From: Brucella oryzae
GTDB taxonomy: Bacteria > Pseudomonadota > Alphaproteobacteria > Rhizobiales > Rhizobiaceae
DNA: 64,000 bases
Direction of reading: 5' to 3'
Assembly: GCA_012103035.1 (NCBI GenBank)
Contig: JAAVLL010000001.1
Location: 1,710,501 to 1,774,500 of the forward strand
Made by a program: the position numbers and the translations under genes. The stretch's first letter is position 1. Every line of letters begins with the position of its first letter. This document shows, one piece after another, positions 32,808 through 42,996 of this stretch. The notes beneath the pieces are model-generated. The model was given only the letters and a program-made list of their open reading frames with translations, ran no database searches and was not told the DNA's origin.

Positions 32808-33099
32808 TGCAGCTCTGCCCTGTGTTTGGCCCACTCTCGAAACTATTGGACCAAAACACGAAAGCGGGCGAGAGGCAATAGTCCTATTAATAGCTTGCTG
32901 AGAATGGGTCGCGACATTCGCTGGCGGAATGATTTTGACGTTCGAGCAGGACAAGCGCCTGTTCAAACGTCAAATTCGTGAATTTTCGCTGGCTTCTCAT
33001 CAACACCCCGCAATTTCCTTGAGTGCCTTATTTCCTGTGGTCGGAAAATATCTGCAGGAAATACGCCTGAAGACCGACTTTCATCTTCGGAGTAATAGT

Positions 33100-34308
33100 A
33101 TGAGCATGAGTGCTGCACAGCAGCCATCAAACAGCGGCGCGGACAATACTGTCCTGGCCATTATTCTGGCCACAAGCATGGGCCATTTCCTGAACGACAT
33201 GATGCAGTCGCTCCTTCCGGCCATCTATCCGATGCTGAAGGACAACTATAGTCTGTCATTCTGGCAGATCGGCCTCCTGACCTTCACCTTCCAGATGACG
33301 GCATCGATACTGCAGCCGCTCGTGGGTATCTATACCGACCGCAAGCCAATGCCTTATTCCCTGCCTTTCGGCATGGGGTGCACGCTTGTCGGACTCGTCT
33401 TTCTGGCGACAGCGCATCACTATTCGATCCTGCTTCTTGGAGCGGCCTTTGTCGGCTTCGGCTCGTCCGTCTTCCATCCGGAAGCGGCCCGTGTGGCACG
33501 TCTTGCCTCCGGCGGACGTCATGGCTTTGCGCAATCCCTGTTTCAGGTAGGCGGCAATTTCGGCTCATCGATCGGCCCTCTTCTGGCAGCGTTCATCGTT
33601 CTGCCTTTCGGCCAGATCAGCGTGTCGTGGTTCTCTGTCGCCGCACTCATCGGGATGATGCTGCTCTGGTATGTCAGCAACTGGTATAATCGCTACCGGA
33701 TTGCCAATGCCAGCAAGGCCAAGCCCGACAAAACCCTTCCGCTTCCACGCAACAAGGTTCTGGTGTCCGTTGGTGTCCTGGCGATGCTGGTCTTTACCAA
33801 GTACATCTACATGGCCAGCCTAACCAGCTACTACACCTTCTATACCATCAGCCATTTCGGCGTGACGGTGCAGGCATCGCAGCTGCTTCTGTTCCTGTTC
33901 CTCGGTGCAGTAGCCGCGGGAACGATCATCGGCGGTCCGATCGGCGACAAGATCGGTGCGCGCAAGGTGATCTGGGCATCGATCCTCGGCGTCCTGCCGT
34001 TCACGCTGGCCCTGCCCTATGCGAACCTGGAAATGACGGCTGTGCTGACGGTGATCATCGGCCTGATCCTCGCCTCTGCCTTCCCGGCAATCGTGGTGTT
34101 TGCACAGGAACTGCTGCCGGGCCGTGTCGGTATGGTATCGGGCTTGTTCTTCGGCTTTGCTTTCGGCATGGCCGGTATCGCGGCCGCCGTCCTCGGCATC
34201 GTCGCGGATCACAAGGGCATCGAGTATGTTTACAATATCTGTTCGTATCTGCCGCTGCTCGGTCTGCTGACGATTTTCCTGCCCAAGCTGGAGAGCCGTA
34301 AGGCTTAA
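33100..34308 (+). CDS. MFS transporter, fosmidomycin-resistance (Fsr) type
   Basis: An intact 402-residue, 12-helix major facilitator protein. Fsr-type features include LATSMGHFLNDMMQSLLPAIYP, the loop motif GIYTDRKP and VFHPEAARVARLASGGRHG, then a repeated loop motif GDKIGARK. I chose ATG 33100 with GGAG upstream, because an earlier frame start adds a non-membrane leader with no family resemblance. It probably exports a drug or metabolite; the substrate is not known. Confidence 0.86.
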   Translation: MSMSAAQQPSNSGADNTVLAIILATSMGHFLNDMMQSLLPAIYPMLKDNYSLSFWQIGLLTFTFQMTASILQPLVGIYTDRKPMPYSLPFGMGCTLVGLVFLATAHHYSILLLGAAFVGFGSSVFHPEAARVARLASGGRHGFAQSLFQVGGNFGSSIGPLLAAFIVLPFGQISVSWFSVAALIGMMLLWYVSNWYNRYRIANASKAKPDKTLPLPRNKVLVSVGVLAMLVFTKYIYMASLTSYYTFYTISHFGVTVQASQLLLFLFLGAVAAGTIIGGPIGDKIGARKVIWASILGVLPFTLALPYANLEMTAVLTVIIGLILASAFPAIVVFAQELLPGRVGMVSGLFFGFAFGMAGIAAAVLGIVADHKGIEYVYNICSYLPLLGLLTIFLPKLESRKA

Positions 34309-34318
34309 GCCATATGCG

Positions 34319-34353
34319 CACAACCCGAAAGCCGGTTAGGCTTTCGGGTTGTG
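34319..34353. terminator. Terminator between convergent exporter gene and hemN
   Basis: A perfect 15-bp stem (arms 34319-34333 and 34339-34353, core CAACCCGAAAGCC) with a 5-base loop, 10 bases after the exporter stop. It has no T tract. It is probably bidirectional for the two convergent genes. Confidence 0.65.
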
Positions 34354-34475
34354 TCAGTGGAGCACCGCACGTCCCCAACGGCGGTGCTCCCATGCTACTG
34401 ACCTTTGACGGCCCGGTGCAGCAGCATTTTCTTGATAGAGCATCTCAGGCTCTATCTCTTTGTTCCAACGCAAGT

Positions 34476-35808
34476 TCAGACGGCGAAACTGAAGCCGTGC
34501 ATCGTCTCCCTGCGAAATTCATCGAAAGCAGCCGCGACCAGACGGATCAGCGGTTTACCGTCGTTCGTTGCGCTGATGACCCCATTGCGAACTTCCACCA
34601 GCCCGTCAGCCACCAGAGGGCGCAGCAAGGCCAGTTCGTCGGAGAACTCCACGCCCGGCGCCGTCGTATTCAGATCAACCCGAAAGTTGCACATCAGGGC
34701 CGTGATGATACCGGCCCGGATACGGTCGCTCTCGCGCATCGCATAGCCGCGAACCGTTGCAAGGTCACCCGCTTCAACACGCTTGGAATATTGCTTCACA
34801 TCCGAGATATTTTGGGCATAACCGCCGGGGAACTGCGAGATGGATGAGGGTCCGAGACCGATCAATGTTTGGCAGCGGTCGTCCGTGTAGCCCTGGAAAT
34901 TGCGATGCAGTGTTCCGTTGCGCGCAGCAATGGCCAGATTGTCGTCCGGCAATGCGTAGTGATCGATCCCGACCGACTCATAGCCGAAACCGATGAAACT
35001 GTCCGCAACCACGCGCGCCTGAGCAAAGCGTTCGTCAGCATCCGGCAAAAGACTTGCATCAATCAGGCGCTGATTGGCGCGCCGCTGTGGAAGATGTGCA
35101 TAGCCATAGCAGGCAACGCGGTCAGGTTCGAGTGCGGCGACCTTTTCGCATGTCTCGCGCAGTGTCTCGACGGTCTGTAACGGCAGGCCATAGATGAGAT
35201 CGAAGTTCAGACGATCAATACCGACTTCCCGCAGAAGGCTGGCAGCCTTAGCAACTGTCTCTATCGGTTGAATGCGACCGATGGCTTTCTGCACTTCACC
35301 GTCGACATCCTGTACGCCGAGGCTGGCACGATTGACCCCATGAGCGCAAGCGTGCGCGCCAATTGCGGCGTGACCGTGCGCGGGTCAAGCTCGATGGCAT
35401 GTTCCATCTCGGGCGCAAAATCGAACGCAACGCGCAGAGCAGCCAGAATGCTTGTAAACTGGCGCGGATTGAGAATGGAAGGCGTCCCCCACCCCAATGG
35501 AGATGGACCACGCTGGGCCGCGCTGTCAGGCTCTTGCTGACAGTTTCGATTTCGCTGAGCAAAGAGATGCAGAAATTCTCAACCACATCGTTGCGAACTG
35601 CCATTTTTGCATGGCAACCACAGTAGTGGCAGAGCTGCCGACAATAAGGCACATGGATATAAAGGGAGACGCTTTCTTCCGGTCCAATCTGGCGCAGCCA
35701 GCGATGCGTCGTCTCAACACCGACAGGCATAAAATCTGCGGCAGTCGGAAAAGACGTATATCTGGGCACAGCCAGTGCGGCGTAACGTCTTATCGCTTCT
35801 TCATGCAT
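34476..35808 (-). CDS. hemN: Oxygen-independent coproporphyrinogen III oxidase, two frameshifts
   Basis: A radical SAM enzyme that converts coproporphyrinogen III to protoporphyrinogen IX without oxygen. The cluster motif CxxxCxxC is in HVPYCRQLCHYCGCH, and the GGGTPS-type SAM motif follows. Breaks lie near 35488 (within the GGGTPS segment) and near 35345. The C-terminal HemN domain is intact. A perfect FNR/FixK-type box lies 348 bases upstream, next to fnrN, consistent with induction at low oxygen. Confidence 0.92.
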
Positions 35809-35820
35809 AGCGCATCCACC

Positions 35821-35997
35821 TTAAGCGTCGGGCGCTCCGGTGAAGCCCTGCCGGATATGCGCGCACCGGAACCGGGGCGACATTCTGCGGGCAAGACGGC
35901 ATGATGCGGCAAGGAAGCCCGCATGCATGACAGCCGATATTGCAATTCCCAGCCACAACAGCACCTGTTTTCCCCATTTTGAACGGCGCGATCCCAC
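35821..35997 (-). CDS. Possible 58-aa membrane protein upstream of hemN
   Basis: A short frame from GTG 35995-35997 to TAA 35821-35823, ending 12 bases before the hemN start. It has a basic N-terminus (VGSRRSKWGKQ), one strong hydrophobic segment (VLLWLGIAISAVMHAGFLAA) and an Arg-rich tail with two Cys. The membrane-protein pattern and tight spacing to hemN favour a real gene. The GTG start and lack of a recognised family leave it uncertain. Confidence 0.38.
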   Translation of the reverse strand: MGSRRSKWGKQVLLWLGIAISAVMHAGFLAASCRLARRMSPRFRCAHIRQGFTGAPDA

Positions 35998-36057
35998 AGC
36001 ATCGGCCCGGAAATCGATTACGATTTTCGGAAAGCACGACGCCTGAGTTCAACAGGC

Positions 36058-36099
36058 TAGAGCGTCCTTTGTGTATCCGAATGGACGCACGGCGCTCTA
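36058..36099. repeat. Imperfect palindrome, TAGAGCG...CGCTCTA type
   Basis: A 42-base imperfect inverted repeat with outer arms TAGAGCG and CGCTCTA and inner near-arms GTGTATCC and GGACGCAC. Similar palindromes are common between genes in Brucella and its relatives (from memory, not checked). It lies in the hemN leader. Confidence 0.4.
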
Positions 36100-36155
36100 A
36101 TGCGGATCGCATCAATCTCTATGGTCAGGAATAGGCTGTTCTGCCGGGTGCTGCA

Positions 36156-36169
36156 TTGATTTGAATCAA
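36156..36169. promoter_or_regulatory. Anaerobox (FNR/FixK/FnrN site)
   Basis: TTGATTTGAATCAA is a perfect match to the FNR-family consensus TTGAT-N4-ATCAA. It lies between the 3' end of fnrN and the hemN transcription unit, so it most likely drives hemN, and possibly the small membrane frame, under low oxygen. Confidence 0.8.
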
Positions 36170-36205
36170 CGGAAATGCACCTGCTTATAGGACGGCAGCT
36201 CGAAT

Positions 36206-36952
36206 TCAGAGGCTTTCCAGGTCCATTCCGGCAACAGCGGCCAGTGACCGGCGGGACAGGATTTCCACCGTATTGGCATCGGGCAGCTGGATCAGCCCCT
36301 GGGTCTTGAGCTTCGTGAAGCTGCGGCTGACGGTTTCAATCGTCAGGCCGAGATAATCGGCAATATCGGTGCGGTTCATCGACAGATGAACCGGGTTTGG
36401 CTTCACCCCGCTTTTCCGCCCGGGCGGACAGGACCAAAAGAAAGCTCGCAAGCTTTTCCACCGGCGCGAGGCGTCCGAGAACAAGCTGGTTGTCGCGTGC
36501 GGTTCGAAGTGCTGCCCGCGTCATTTGATGCAGACGCTCCTTCAGCTTCGGAAAGCGCTCCATCAAATCGTCCATCTCTCTGGTGGAGAAGGCACACAAA
36601 ACCGATGGCACGACAGCTTCAGCCGACTGAGAGTATGTCTCGTCATCGGCAAGACCGAGATAATCGCCGGGAACAGGAAGCCGGCAATCTGCCGGCGCCC
36701 GTCGGGAAGCGATGTATAAATACGAAGCATACCAGATGTCAGGCTGAACACCCGGCGCTTCAGCTCTCCTTCTTCCACCAGCTGCTCGTTGGCATCGAGA
36801 CGCTTGGAGCTCATGATTGCTTCAAGAGCGCCTAGATCGCCGTCGTCAAGCGCAGCACAGACCGCCGTCCGTCGAACATCGCAATCCACGCATACCCCAC
36901 ATGGCGCGCGATAAGGCGATCTGGGATCGAAAATGATGGGCGCTACACTCAC
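36206..36952 (-). CDS. fnrN: FnrN-type Crp/Fnr transcriptional regulator, two frameshifts
   Basis: An oxygen-sensing activator. The N-terminus holds a Cys cluster (CGVCVDCDVRRTAVC, i.e. CxxCxxCx7C), and a central Cys is in VPSVLCAFS. Together these fit the four ligands of an oxygen-labile [4Fe-4S] cluster. A cyclic-nucleotide-binding-like domain and a Crp-type HTH (RTDIADYLGLTIETVSRSF) follow. The HTH residues ETVSR are the FNR-type recognition set. Breaks lie near 36665 and near 36415. The start is ATG 36950-36952. It is adjacent to hemN and its box. Confidence 0.88.
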
Positions 36953-37092
36953 GATGGAATCCTGTTTGTGGAAGCCGGAAGAACGTCTTTGCGGTTACCC
37001 TTAAATAGGTAACTATAACGCGTTCCGCAAAGCGGAATTTCGCCGCAGGGTGTATTCCCTTGCAGCGTGTCAAAAGCTGTCGGCTTGTTTCC

Positions 37093-37669
37093 TTAAATGT
37101 TTCGGCTACCGGGTTTCACAGCCGGAATTGCAGCGAGTTCCGGCGGCAGTTTATCCACGGAATAAGCTGGAACTTCATATTCGGCGAGAGAAATCAGCTT
37201 CGTACCGACGTCCGCCTTCCCGGCAGAGCGGTCAACGATGCAGGCTGCAGCCACGACTTCAATACCGAGGTCCTTCATGCAGTCGATAGTTTCACGGATG
37301 GAAAGTCCGGTCGTAACGATATCTTCCACGATAACGACCCGTGCACCTTTCGGCACATCGAAACGGCGCAGACGGAAAATACCATTCTCGCGCTCCACCC
37401 AAACCGATGGCACATGGAGATGGCGCGAGGTTTCGTAGGAAGGATCAGACCGCCAATAGCCGGTCCGACCACGTAATCGATGGTCCCCAGATTTGCCGCC
37501 TCGATCTTCTTTGCGAGCGCTTTACAAAGCTTTTCCGTCTTGTCGGCGTGCATGAAAACACGCGCCTTCTGCAGGAAAATGGGGCTACGCAGGCCTGACG
37601 TCAGAATAAAGTGGCCTTCAAGGATCGCTCCGCTTCGCGGAAGACGGCAAGCACATCTTCGGTATTCAT
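37093..37669 (-). CDS. pyrE: Orotate phosphoribosyltransferase, two frameshifts
   Basis: Makes orotidine 5'-phosphate in pyrimidine synthesis. The PRPP-binding motif [18 protein letters not shown] is clear. The N-terminus ([20 protein letters not shown]) begins at ATG 37667-37669, 7 bases after rsh. Breaks lie near 37625 and near 37432. The C-terminus [20 protein letters not shown] is typical for the rhizobial version. It forms an operon with rsh. Confidence 0.92.
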
Positions 37670-37676
37670 CTTAGTC

Positions 37677-39920
37677 CTATCCGTTCACGCGTTTAGCGCC
37701 GCTGACGCTCGCGCTTTCTTTCAATTGGGAAATGATACGGTTGAGATGCTTGAGGTCCCAAACCTCGACATCAATAATCATCTCGGTGAAATCCGGTGCT
37801 GTGCGCACCATGGAGAGATTGTGAATATTCGCATCATTGGCAGCTGCGATCTGCGCAATTTCGGCCAAGGATCCCGGCGAGTTGATCGCCGAAACACTGA
37901 TGCGCGCCGGGAAACGCTCACTCATCTGCTCGTCGATATCCCAACGCACATCAATCCAGCGTTCCGGCTGATCGTCATAAGCCGTCAGAGCGGGCGACTG
38001 GATCGGATAGATCGTTATACCAGCGCCGGGCTGGAGAATACCGACGATACGATCTCCAGGTACAGCGCCTTCCGGGGCAAAGCGCACCGGCAAGTCCGAA
38101 TTGGTGCCGCGAATCGGGAGCGCCTTTTTCCCAGGCTTCGGCGCAGCATCGGGACCTGTCTTCGCAGCCTCTTCGCTACCTTCAGGCACCTTGAAGATCA
38201 TGCCGGCAGCATTCTGGATGTTAAACCAGCCCTTTTCGCCTGTCTTCGCCGGGCTGTTCTGAGACGTTACGCGTGTGTCCTGATAGTCAGGATAGACTGC
38301 CTTGACCACATCAGTGGACGGCAACTCACCGCGTCCGACTGCGGCCAGAACGTCCTCCACATCCTTGCGCGCAAGCCGCGGAAGCCCCGGCTTCAGAATA
38401 TCCTTGCTGAACGGCTTTCCGGCACGCTCGAATGCGCGCTCCAGAATGCGCATACCCAACCCTGAATACTGCTTGCGGACAGCTGAGCGGGTTGCGCGGC
38501 GGATGGCGGCGCGTGCCTTGCCGGTTGCCACAAGCGACTCCAGGCTGCGGGCGGCACCTGTGCCTTGGAACGGATGATATCCACTTCATCACCGTTCTTC
38601 AGCTCCGTCATCAACGGCATGATGCGACCATTAACTTTGGCGCCAACGCAGCTGTCACCGATATCGGTATGAACGGCATAGGCGAAATCGATGGGCGTCG
38701 CCCCGCGTGGCAGAGCGATGAGACGGCCTTTGGGCGTGAAGCAGAAGACCTGATCCTGAAAGAGTTCAAGCTTGGTATGTTCGAGAAACTCTTCCGGATT
38801 ATCGCCTTCGGAAAGCTGCTCGATCGTCTGGCGCAACCATGCATAGGCATTGGTCTCGGTGGAAATCTTGTGCGGATTATTGGCTGCCGCGATCCTTGTA
38901 GATCGAGTGGGCCGCGACGCCGAATTCCGCAATCTCATCCATTTCGCGTGTACGGATCTGCAGCTCGACACGTTGCCGCGACGGGCCGATGATGGTGGTG
39001 TGGATCGACCGGTAGTCGTTCTGCTTGGGCGTGGAAATATAATCCTTGAACCGGCCCGGAACCATCGACCATGTCGTATGAATGAGACCAAGCGCCCGAT
39101 AGCAATCCTGCGTCGTGTCGACCATGACACGGAAACCGAAAATATCGGAGAGCTGCTCGAATGACAGGCCCTTGGTTTCCATCTTGCGGAAAACCGACCA
39201 TGCCTTTTTCTGGCGGCTCTTCACGCTGGCCTTGATGCCGTGCTTCTCGAAAATCTCCGACAGGTCCTTTTCGATCTTTTGAAGCAGGCCGCGATTCTTT
39301 TCCAGAAGTTCGGCCAGACGATCCGTGACGGCGCGCCAAGCATCCGGATTGATATAGCGGAACGCCAGCTCTTCGAGCTCTTCGCGCATATCCTGCATAC
39401 CCATGCGGCCAGCGAGCGGCGCATAGATATCCATCGTTTCTTCCGCGATGCGCAGGCGCTTGTCTTCCCGCATCACGCCCAGCGTGCGCATATTGTGCAG
39501 ACGGTCCGCCAGTTTGACGAGAAGTACGCGGACGTCCTCGGAAATAGCCAGAAGAAGCTTGCGAAGATTTTCGGCCTGCACTGCCTTCTTCGAAACAAGG
39601 TCGAGCTTCTTGAGCTTGGTCAGTCCTTCTACGAGCTTGCCGATCTCGGGGCCGAACAGCTGATCGATCTCTTGCCGCGTGGCTGTCGTGTCTTCGATCG
39701 TATCGTGCAGCAGCGCGATGGCAATCGTCGCCTCGTCCAGATGCATATCAGTAAGGATTGCAGCGACTTCGAGCGGATGGGAAAAATAGGGGTCGCCGGA
39801 AGCGCGCTTCTGACTGCCATGCTTTTGCATGGCATAGACATATGCCTTGTTGAGAAGCGCCTCGTTCACGTCAGGCTTGTATCGCTGAACACGCTCCACA
39901 AGCTCATATTGGCGCATCAT
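37677..39920 (-). CDS. rsh: Bifunctional (p)ppGpp synthetase/hydrolase, two frameshifts
   Basis: The single RelA/SpoT homologue usual in alphaproteobacteria, controlling the stringent response. The N-terminal HD hydrolase domain (LLHDTIEDT, KLADRLHNMRT) is intact. The synthetase domain (KPKQ-like STPKQNDYRSIHTTI) follows, then TGS (FTPKGRLIALPRGATPIDFAYAVH) and the C-terminal ACT domain (RISVSAINSPGSLAEIAQ). Breaks lie near 38880 and near 38540. The repaired length of about 748 residues is normal. The start is MMRQYELVERV, so ATG 39917 is the alternative. Confidence 0.94.
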
Positions 39921-40196
39921 CTACGAGAACTCCCTTTCGAAACCGATGCCTCGAACCATATCGGCCCAGCACACCGGGTATTGTGACCCAAAATCACCGA
40001 AAATCGAATGGTTCTCGACGTTTAGGTTTAATTTTCTGCCGACAATATTAATTTCCGACAGAAATTGCTCGTCATTTAAGCGCGTCGCGTTTTCCCAACA
40101 AGCATTCAAAATTTCAGCGGCGGACTAGTCTGCACAACTGTCCGCGCATAAAACATGCGCCACGACGGGAAAGTCGCAGCGCATGCAAAATAATTC

Positions 40197-40225
40197 GAAC
40201 GACGATTAAAAATCGTCGTTCTTTT
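40197..40225. terminator. Hairpin at the 3' end of rpoZ
   Basis: A perfect 10-bp stem (GAACGACGAT at 40197-40206, ATCGTCGTTC at 40212-40221) with loop TAAAA, covering the rpoZ stop. The T run lies on the plus strand, so its role as a terminator for rpoZ (minus) is uncertain. Confidence 0.45.
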
Positions 40226-40610
40226 CTGGCGCAACGAGGCCCTCGATACCGGCGAGCAGTTCTTCTTCTGACATACGGTCGAAAGTAACCACATCCTCTT
40301 CCGCAGCTTCTGCAATGCCTTCCGTGACCTCTTCAGAAGAAGAAGTGATCTGTGCAGGCGCAGCCGCTTCCGGCTCGTCGACTTCCACATGCTTCTGCAG
40401 CGAATGGATGAGATCTTCCTTCAGATCATCCGGCGAGAGGGTTTCGTCGGCGATTTCACGCAGGGCAACGACGGGGTTCTTGTCGTTGTCGCGGTCAATG
40501 GTGATCTGCGCACCCTGGGAAATTTGGCGAGCACGGTGACCAGCCAGCAGAACCAGTTCAAAACGGTTCTCGACCTTATCTACGCAGTCCTCAACAGTGA
40601 CGCGGGCCAT
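40206..40610 (-). CDS. rpoZ: RNA polymerase omega subunit
   Basis: An intact 134-residue omega subunit. The N-terminal [30 protein letters not shown] is the conserved part, which helps assemble RNA polymerase and, with DksA or directly, responds to ppGpp. The acidic C-terminal extension is common in Rhizobiales. It is upstream of rsh on the same strand, with a 285-base gap that could hold the rsh promoter. Confidence 0.95.
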   Translation of the reverse strand: MARVTVEDCVDKVENRFELVLLAGHRARQISQGAQITIDRDNDKNPVVALREIADETLSPDDLKEDLIHSLQKHVEVDEPEAAAPAQITSSSEEVTEGIAEAAEEDVVTFDRMSEEELLAGIEGLVAPEKNDDF

Positions 40611-41001
40611 GCGCGGTCCCTTTCATTTCTCGAACTTTAATGGATTTTTCTCCACATAACGCTTGTGGAACCAAATTACAAGCAAAAGCGGAATTGCTCA
40701 TACCGCTCCTCAAGGTATCTGTCAAAAGAACGTCAATTTCATGGATTCGCCGCATAAAACACGGCGACGCGGCAAAACGGCACAATATTTTATAAGCCTG
40801 CCAGGGATTATTGATACAGGACTCCTTATAGGTAATTTAGTGGGGCAAATAACAACCCATGATTGCTTGTTTTTCTGTAATATGTCCTTAGAAGGCAATA
40901 AACGCATTGGTAAAATTTAATACCTTCGCCGTTTAGAAAACAAACTGAATAAGCGGTCGTCGGTCCACTCCCGTCCGGCCGTAGAGTGGATATATTGCAC
41001 G
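40611..41001. other. Divergent intergenic region rpoZ / NYN gene
   Basis: A 391-base AT-rich spacer holding the promoters of rpoZ and the NYN gene. Short open frames here have no protein-like features. I saw no RNA gene. Confidence 0.45.
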
Positions 41002-41575
41002 ATGTTCGATTCTCGTGAAAAGATTGCGCTTTTATTGACGGCGCCAATTTATACGCTGCCTCAAAAACTCTGGGGTTCGATATTGATTATCGGAAGCTTT
41101 TGAAGGCATTTCAAAAGCGCGGCTATCTGCTCCGCGCTTATTATTACACGGCGTTGGTTGAAGATCAGGAGTATTCCTCGATCCGCCCACTGATCGACTG
41201 GCTGGATTATAACGGCTACAAGGTCGTCACCAAGGCTGCCAAGAATTCACGGATTCAACCGGGCGTCGCAAGGTGAAGGGCAATATGGATATCGAGTTGA
41301 CCGTCGACGCCATGCAGCTCACCGACACAGTCGACCATTTTGTGATTTTCTCTGGCGATGGCGATTTCCGTTCGCTCGCCGAAGCCCTTCAGCGCAAGGG
41401 CCGCAAGGTTTCGGTCGTCTCGACCCTCACCACCCAGCCCGCCATGATTTCGGATGAACTGCGCCGTCAGGCGGACCATTTCATCGATCTGGTCTCGCTG
41501 AAGGCTGAGATTGGCCGCGATCCGTCGGAGCGTGCGCCTCGTCGCCCGGACGATGATCTCGACGATAGCTATTGA
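41002..41575 (+). CDS. NYN-domain (LabA/DUF88) protein, two or more frameshifts
   Basis: A PIN-like nuclease-fold protein of about 191 residues. After restoring one T near 41033 the N-terminus is MFDSREKIALFIDGANLY, the first Asp motif of the NYN family. KVKGNMDIELTVDAM and HFVIFSGDGDFRSLAEAL supply the other acidic positions. A second break lies near 41248. RNA cleavage is the family expectation. It is divergent from rpoZ and 30 bases ahead of the glycosylase gene. Confidence 0.82.
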
Positions 41576-41605
41576 CGCCATCGTTGAGCCGGTTCATGCA
41601 AAGGG

Positions 41606-42249
41606 ATGATTTCCGAACCATCTCCCAACTGTGATATCTGTCCAAGGTTGCACGCATTCCTGCAAGAATGGCGGCGCAAGGAGCCGTCGTGGCACAATGC
41701 TCCGGTTCCGCCGTTTCTACCTGCACATGATACCGATGTCCGCCTCCTGATTGTGGGCTTGGCGCCAGGCGTACGCGGCGCCAACCGAACCGCCCTTTAC
41801 CGGCGATTACGCCGGCGACTTGCTCTATAGCACGCTATGTGAATTCGGATTTGCTGCCGGCAAGTTCGAAGCGCGTCCCGACGACAGCCTGCACCTACTG
41901 GATGCCAGCATCGTCAATGCGGTGCGGTGCGTGCCACCGGAAAACAAGCCCATCGGCTCCGAAATCAACAATTGCCGCCAGTTCCTATCTCCGATGTTCA
42001 GCCGGTTTCCGAACCTGCAGGCCGTCGTTACACTCGGAACAATTGCACATCAGTCAACGGTTCGAGCACTTGAGCGCCCGTTGCACGACATCCCTTCGGC
42101 CATGACAGAGCAAGTGATATCGGCAATCTACGCATTTTTCCAGCTATCATTGCTCCCGCTACAACACGAATACCGGGCGGCTGACGGATGCCATGTTCCG
42201 AACCGTATTCCGGAATGTACGCAGCTACCTGAATCAAAAGAGCGCCTGA
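41606..42249 (+). CDS. Uracil-DNA glycosylase, type 5 (UdgB-like), two frameshifts
   Basis: Removes deaminated bases from DNA. Cys pairs for the cluster (CDICPRL, then CRQF later), the active-site region LLIVGLAPGVRGANRTGRPF-like, NAVRCVPPENKP and the C-terminal SYHCSRYNTNTGRLT motif are all visible. Breaks lie near 41795 and near 42140 (a T run one base short). The stop at 42247-42249 sits inside the left hairpin of the first 141-bp repeat. Confidence 0.82.
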
Positions 42250-42417
42250 GGCGCTCTTCAGACTGCTGACAAACCTCCGGCAGGGTCAAAATGACCTCAG
42301 ATTCACGGAACGTCCCAGATTCAGAACGTGAACAAATCGGAATCAAAACCCTCGTTCTTGACTGCTTCCAAAAATCGAGGGGTTTGTAATCAATCTGAAG
42401 AGCGCCTGAAGCGCTCT
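42239..42417 (+). repeat. Repeat copy 1 (core 42258-42398) with flanking terminator hairpins
   Basis: A 141-base core beginning TCAGACTGCTGACAAACC and ending in its imperfect inverted repeat (GGTTTGTAATCAATCTGA). Internal hairpins are visible: ACCCTCG with CGAGGGG, GGTCA with TGACC, and TTCACG with CGTGAA. It lies between the convergent glycosylase gene and smpB. The bases on each side form near-identical 19-base hairpins: AGAGCGCCTGAGGCGCTCT at 42239-42257 and AGAGCGCCTGAAGCGCTCT at 42399-42417. The right one is followed by TTT, as in a terminator. Confidence 0.9.
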
Positions 42418-42433
42418 TTTTACTTTGCCGGTT

Positions 42434-42907
42434 TTAGCCGCGATCCCGTAACAAACGGGCCTTTTCGCGATTCCAGTCGCGTTTCTTTTCAGTCTCGCGC
42501 TTGTCATGAGTCTTTTGCCTCGCGCCAGTGCCAGTTCCAGCTTCGCCCGGCCCCGGTCATTGAAGTAAAGCTTCAATGGCACCACGGTCATCCGTCTCGT
42601 GATACGGAGTTGAACAAGCGAGACATTTCTCGCTTGCTGACAAGCAGTTTGCGAAGACGCCGCGGCTCGTGGTTAAAGCGATTTCCTGCGTGTATTCCGG
42701 AATATAGGAATTGATGAGCCAGAACTCGCCGTTTTCAAAGCTGGCATAGCTTTCCGCTATGTTCGATTGATTGGCGCGCAGCGACTTGACCTCCGTGCCT
42801 GTCAGGACGAGACCGGCTTCGAGCGTATCAAGAATTTCAAAATTGAAGCGCGCCTTGCGGTTTTCCGCGATGATCTTGCGCACAGGAGAATTCTTAGGCT
42901 TGTTCAT
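42434..42907 (-). CDS. smpB: SsrA-binding protein, frameshifted
   Basis: Binds tmRNA and delivers it to stalled ribosomes. The start is [20 protein letters not shown] at 42907, and the family regions [23 protein letters not shown] and [21 protein letters not shown] are clear. The second half is scattered over other frames: [20 protein letters not shown], then ...[10 protein letters not shown] to TAA at 42434. Breaks are near 42680, 42600 and 42520. It is followed by the first 141-bp repeat. Confidence 0.9.
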
Positions 42908-42942
42908 GATGGCACCATATAATGTGCAATGCCTGAATGAAA

Positions 42943-42966
42943 ACGCTCCCGAAGCTACGGGAGCGT
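42943..42966 (-). terminator. Terminator downstream of dapA
   Basis: A perfect 9-bp stem (ACGCTCCCG at 42943-42951, CGGGAGCGT at 42958-42966) with a 6-base loop. In the minus direction it is followed by TTTT, and it lies 30 bases after the dapA stop. Confidence 0.75.
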
Positions 42967-42996
42967 AAAATCAGCGAAAGCGGTAAATTTAGCAGG

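Noticed and set aside
40663..40920. Short open frame in the rpoZ / NYN spacer
   Set aside because: AT-rich spacer translation with no ribosome-binding site, membrane segment pattern or recognisable motif.
42328..42398. Repeated reading frame starting [11 protein letters not shown] inside each 141-bp repeat
   Set aside because: It appears in all four copies only because the repeat does. The frame runs into different flanking DNA each time and has no start signal, so it is not a shared protein domain.
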